NCBI RefSeq assembly: GCF_011387195.1
Contig: NZ_CP046919.1
Location: forward strand, 1,426,001-1,490,000
DNA: 64,000 nucleotides
Reading direction: 5' to 3'
DNA from: Streptococcus ruminicola
GTDB taxonomy: Bacteria; Bacillota; Bacilli; Lactobacillales; Streptococcaceae
In this document: positions 61,176 through 64,000 of the stretch, one piece after another
Position numbering within the stretch: the stretch's first letter is position 1
Layout of the letters: each line of letters begins with the position of its first letter
Notes under the pieces: model-generated
The model's database searches: none
The model's input: the letters and a program-made list of their open reading frames with translations, nothing else
Told to the model about the DNA's origin: nothing
Made by a program: the position numbers and the translations under genes

Positions 61176-62366
61176 ATGTCAGAACGTAAACTTTTCACGT
61201 CTGAATCAGTTTCTGAGGGGCATCCAGATAAGATTGCAGACCAAATTTCAGATGCTATTTTAGATGCTGTGTTGGAACAAGATCCTGATGCACACGTTGC
61301 AGCAGAAACAGCTGTATACACTGGGTCAGTCCATGTTTTTGGAGAAATTTCAACAACAGCTTATGTTGATATTAACCGTATTGTTCGCGATACTATCGCA
61401 GAAATCGGTTATACAAATGCTGAATACGGCTTTGCTGCTGAATCAGTTGGTGTTCATCCATCATTGGTTGAACAATCACCTGATATTGCACAAGGGGTTA
61501 ACGAAGCATTAGAGGTTCGTGGAAATGCTGATCAAGATCCACTTGACTTGATTGGTGCTGGTGACCAAGGTTTGATGTTTGGTTTTGCTGTTGATGAAAC
61601 GCCAGAATTGATGCCATTGCCAATTTCACTTTCTCACAAATTGGTTAAAAAATTGGCAGATTTGCGTAAATCAGGCGAAATTTCATACCTTCGCCCAGAT
61701 GCGAAATCACAAGTTACAGTTGAATATGATGAAAATGACAAACCAGTTCGTGTCGATACTGTCGTTATCTCAACTCAACATGACCCAGAAGCAACCAACG
61801 AACAAATTCACAATGACGTGATTGAAAAAGTCATCAAAGCAGTTATTCCAGCTAAATACCTTGATGACAAGACTAAATTCTTCATCAATCCAACTGGTCG
61901 TTTTGTAATCGGTGGTCCTCAAGGGGATTCTGGTTTGACTGGTCGTAAGATTATCGTTGATACTTACGGTGGTTATGCACGTCATGGTGGTGGTGCTTTC
62001 TCTGGTAAAGACGCTACAAAAGTTGACCGTTCTGCATCATACGCTGCACGTTATATCGCTAAAAATATTGTTGCTGCTGGTTTTGCAAGCAAAGCAGAGG
62101 TGCAATTAGCTTATGCTATCGGTGTGGCACATCCAGTTTCAGTTCGTGTTGATACATTTGGTACTAACACAGTTGCTGAAAGCAAATTGGAAGCTGCTGT
62201 TCGTGAAGTCTTTGACCTTCGTCCAGCAGGTATCATTAAGATGCTTGATTTGAAACGTCCAATTTACCGTCAAACAGCTGCTTACGGACACATGGGACGT
62301 ACAGATATCGATCTTCCATGGGAAAAACTTGATAAAGTCGATGCTTTGAAAGAAGCTGTAAAATAA
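61176..62366 (+). CDS. metK: S-adenosylmethionine synthetase
   Basis: MetK makes S-adenosylmethionine from methionine and ATP. The 396 residues include [18 protein letters not shown] at the start, [12 protein letters not shown] near residue 128 (methionine-binding hexapeptide region) and [26 protein letters not shown] near 275 (P-loop). The ATG at 61176 fits the family and has GGGGGG nine bases upstream; the longer frame begins before that site. A 400-nt structured leader suggests RNA-level control. A terminator follows. Confidence 0.97.
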   Translation: MSERKLFTSESVSEGHPDKIADQISDAILDAVLEQDPDAHVAAETAVYTGSVHVFGEISTTAYVDINRIVRDTIAEIGYTNAEYGFAAESVGVHPSLVEQSPDIAQGVNEALEVRGNADQDPLDLIGAGDQGLMFGFAVDETPELMPLPISLSHKLVKKLADLRKSGEISYLRPDAKSQVTVEYDENDKPVRVDTVVISTQHDPEATNEQIHNDVIEKVIKAVIPAKYLDDKTKFFINPTGRFVIGGPQGDSGLTGRKIIVDTYGGYARHGGGAFSGKDATKVDRSASYAARYIAKNIVAAGFASKAEVQLAYAIGVAHPVSVRVDTFGTNTVAESKLEAAVREVFDLRPAGIIKMLDLKRPIYRQTAAYGHMGRTDIDLPWEKLDKVDALKEAVK

Positions 62367-62373
62367 ATATAGA

Positions 62374-62403
62374 AACGTTGCACTGATAGTGCGGCGTTTT
62401 TTT
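62374..62403 (+). terminator. Terminator after metK
   Basis: AACGTTGCACT and AGTGCGGCGTT pair with one wobble/mismatch around three bases, followed by Ts. Confidence 0.8.
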
Positions 62404-62481
62404 ATCCTAGATTTTTTGTTTTAAAAATAAGGGGAAAATCTTTCAATCTTTTGCTAGACTATACAGTAGGAGGTGAGGGTA

Positions 62482-62814
62482 ATGATTTCACGATTTAATC
62501 AAACAATGACCTACCTTGAAAGTGTATTAACGACCGAAATTGATAAACAAAAAGTTCAACACTTATCAGGATATTCCTATGCTATGTTTTCTCGCTTATT
62601 TTCTGTCTTGGCAGATATGACCTTATCGGAGTATTTGCGTAAGCGTAGATTATCAGAAGCGGTTAATGATTTGAAGATGTCATCTGATAAGGTGATTGAT
62701 ATTGCTATGAAATATGGTTATGATTCTGCGGATAGTTTTAGCGCAGCTTTTAAAAAATTCCACGGTTCAACGCCAACTGAAGTTCGTAAGGAATGCCCTA
62801 CAAAGTATTTCTAA
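62482..62814 (+). CDS. Stand-alone AraC-type DNA-binding protein
   Basis: The 110 residues are one AraC/XylS double helix-turn-helix domain: VQHLSGYSYAMFSRLFSVLADMTLSEYLRKRRLSEAV and VIDIAMKYGYDSADSFSAAFKKFHGSTPTEVRK. It has no sensor domain. A GyrI-like effector-binding protein is encoded 38 bases downstream, in a different frame but with its own strong binding site, so the pair looks like a Rob/BmrR-type regulator split in two. The start is ATG 62482 with GGAGGTGAGG upstream. Targets are unknown. Confidence 0.85.
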   Translation: MISRFNQTMTYLESVLTTEIDKQKVQHLSGYSYAMFSRLFSVLADMTLSEYLRKRRLSEAVNDLKMSSDKVIDIAMKYGYDSADSFSAAFKKFHGSTPTEVRKECPTKYF

Positions 62815-62852
62815 AAGTTTACTTATCATTAACGGTAAGTGGAGGTAAGTCT

Positions 62853-63326
62853 ATGAATATCACAATTGAAAAGAAAGCGGCTTTTGCGGTTGCTGGTGTT
62901 TTAGCATCGCAGATTGAAAGTAAAGATTGCCCAGGAGTTTGGGATGGACTCTATGCTAAATTTGATATTGCTGATTTAAAAGCATTAGGAAATGGTCAAA
63001 GTTTTGGTGTCTGCTCAGAGCTCTCATCAGGTGTGGGACTTAATTACTTAGCGGGATATGATGTTACAGATAAGAAAAAGGCACAAGAGTTGGGCTTGAG
63101 TCTTTTAGAAGTAGCAGAAACGCAGTATGCGATTGTTCCAGTCAGAGGCAATGTTCCAGAGTCTATTCACGAAGCCTGGAAATATGTTCTTGAAGTATTT
63201 TTTCCAGAAAATGGTTATCGCCACTCTGGTGCTCCAGATTTTGAGGTTTATGCAGAAGGAGATATTCACGCTGAAGATTATGAAATGGCTTTGTGGATAC
63301 CGATTGTTAAAGAAGAGGTTAAATAG
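62853..63326 (+). CDS. GyrI-like effector-binding domain protein
   Basis: The 157 residues match the AraC effector-binding/GyrI-like fold: ITIEKKAAFAVAG at the start, GVWDGLYAKFDIADL near residue 27, SSGVGLNYLAGYDVT near 56, and the closing YEMALWIPIVKEEV with the conserved Glu/aromatic pattern near the small-molecule pocket. Such domains bind toxic cations or drugs. ATG 62853 has GGAGGT. It probably works with the adjacent AraC-type protein, since neither has both parts. Confidence 0.8.
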   Translation: MNITIEKKAAFAVAGVLASQIESKDCPGVWDGLYAKFDIADLKALGNGQSFGVCSELSSGVGLNYLAGYDVTDKKKAQELGLSLLEVAETQYAIVPVRGNVPESIHEAWKYVLEVFFPENGYRHSGAPDFEVYAEGDIHAEDYEMALWIPIVKEEVK

Positions 63327-63592
63327 CTGACCAATATTTTTAATAAAGTCCATCAGTTTGTTACACTTGCCATAAAGTAGACATTTGAAACAGGTTTAAC
63401 CTTGATTTTAAAGTTTTTTGACTAAAAAAGTTTGAAAAATAAAAGTAGTAGTTTCTGCTTATGATATTAAAACACGAAAAAATATGACAAAATCTTAACA
63501 AAGTGTCAAAATATTCACCATAATCAGTTTGTCAAATGCCATAATCTATGATAAAATGTAAAGGTTGAATTCTAGCAGAAAGTTTTGAATGT

Positions 63593-64000
63593 ATGCGTAA
63601 AATTGTTATTAATGGTGGCAAACCTTTAAAGGGAGAGGTTGCTATTTCGGGTGCTAAGAATAGTGTTGTGGCTTTGATTCCAGCAGCTATTCTATCTGAT
63701 GATATTGTTATTTTGGATGGAGTTCCTGCCATTTCCGATGTTGATAGTTTGATTGAGATTATGGAAGTGATGGGAGCTAAGATTAAGCGAGAAGGCGAAA
63801 CGCTTGAAATCGATCCACGTGGTGTTAAAAATCAACCAATGCCATACGGAAAAATCAATAGCTTGCGTGCTTCTTATTATTTCTATGGTAGTTTGCTTAG
63901 CCGATTTGGTGAAGCGACTGTTGGACTTCCAGGTGGATGTGATCTTGGGCCTCGTCCAATTGACCTTCACTTGAAAGCTTTTGAAGCTATGGGAGCTCAA
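63593..64000 (+). CDS. murA: UDP-N-acetylglucosamine 1-carboxyvinyltransferase (partial, cut by window end)
   Basis: MurA transfers enolpyruvate from PEP to UDP-GlcNAc, the first committed step of peptidoglycan synthesis. The visible 136 residues include [23 protein letters not shown], with the catalytic Lys22-Asn23, and [35 protein letters not shown]. The fosfomycin-target cysteine region lies at the very end, where the sequence is GGCDLGPRP. Streptococci have two MurA paralogues; which one this is cannot be settled from the fragment. The ribosome binding site is weak (AGAAAG). Confidence 0.92.
   Translation, partial: MRKIVINGGKPLKGEVAISGAKNSVVALIPAAILSDDIVILDGVPAISDVDSLIEIMEVMGAKIKREGETLEIDPRGVKNQPMPYGKINSLRASYYFYGSLLSRFGEATVGLPGGCDLGPRPIDLHLKAFEAMGAQ

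Overview
The window is low-GC Firmicute DNA, and its gene content and protein sequences point to a Streptococcus, most likely the S. bovis/S. equinus complex (inference). Supporting points are streptococcal CoiA, PrsA, GapN and HPr/EI, a YSIRK-type secreted subtilase, an ATP-dependent PEP carboxykinase, a citrate-to-2-oxoglutarate branch, and complete arginine, leucine and riboflavin operons. I saw no insertion sequence, prophage, tRNA, rRNA or CRISPR array. It is core chromosome with a few accessory insertions.

Layout. 0-11 kb: the end of comEC, then holA, sodA, yebC, queA (minus strand), a short VIT-family transporter, nagB with two operator dyads, rsuA, competence gene coiA, pepF, a GNAT, a HAD phosphatase and an O-methyltransferase. 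11-18.5 kb: a PrsA-like foldase without a lipobox, T-box-controlled alaS, an AT-rich M50 protease gene between two nearly identical terminators, and an omega-amidase/aminotransferase pair. 18.5-24.7 kb: argCJBD behind ARG boxes, a quinone-reductase-like flavoprotein, and an XRE/DUF3169 pair behind a 21-bp-periodic operator array. 24.7-29.3 kb: the FMN-riboswitch ribDE-ribBA-ribH operon and TPP-riboswitch thiT. 29.4-33.2 kb: nrdHEF on the minus strand with tandem NrdR-like boxes and a structured repeat between nrdE and nrdF. 33.4-45.2 kb: acn-citZ-icd, a CmpB-type membrane protein, ptsHI, gapN and pckA. 45.3-52 kb: a large cell-wall subtilase, a DEAD-like helicase and udk. 52-57.1 kb: a leucine attenuator followed by leuABCD with a DUF1294 gene inside. 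57.3-64 kb: fRMsr, dnaX, a small membrane protein, birA, metK with a roughly 400-nt structured leader, a split AraC/GyrI pair and the start of murA.

How the parts work together. PckA can make oxaloacetate from PEP, citrate synthase, aconitase and an apparently NAD-type isocitrate dehydrogenase lead to 2-oxoglutarate, and the arg and leu operons use the resulting nitrogen and carbon. CodY-like boxes lie near the amidase/aminotransferase, acn, gapN, subtilase and leu promoters, suggesting one nutrient-controlled set. A cre site lies at pckA.

The most unusual signals are non-coding. They are the metK leader, the hairpin-rich duplicated repeat between nrdE and nrdF, the phased operator array before the XRE gene, and several genes (holA, rsuA, the O-methyltransferase, fRMsr, the DUF3272-like gene, possibly birA) whose ATG sits 6-7 nt after a -10 box, as expected for leaderless mRNAs.
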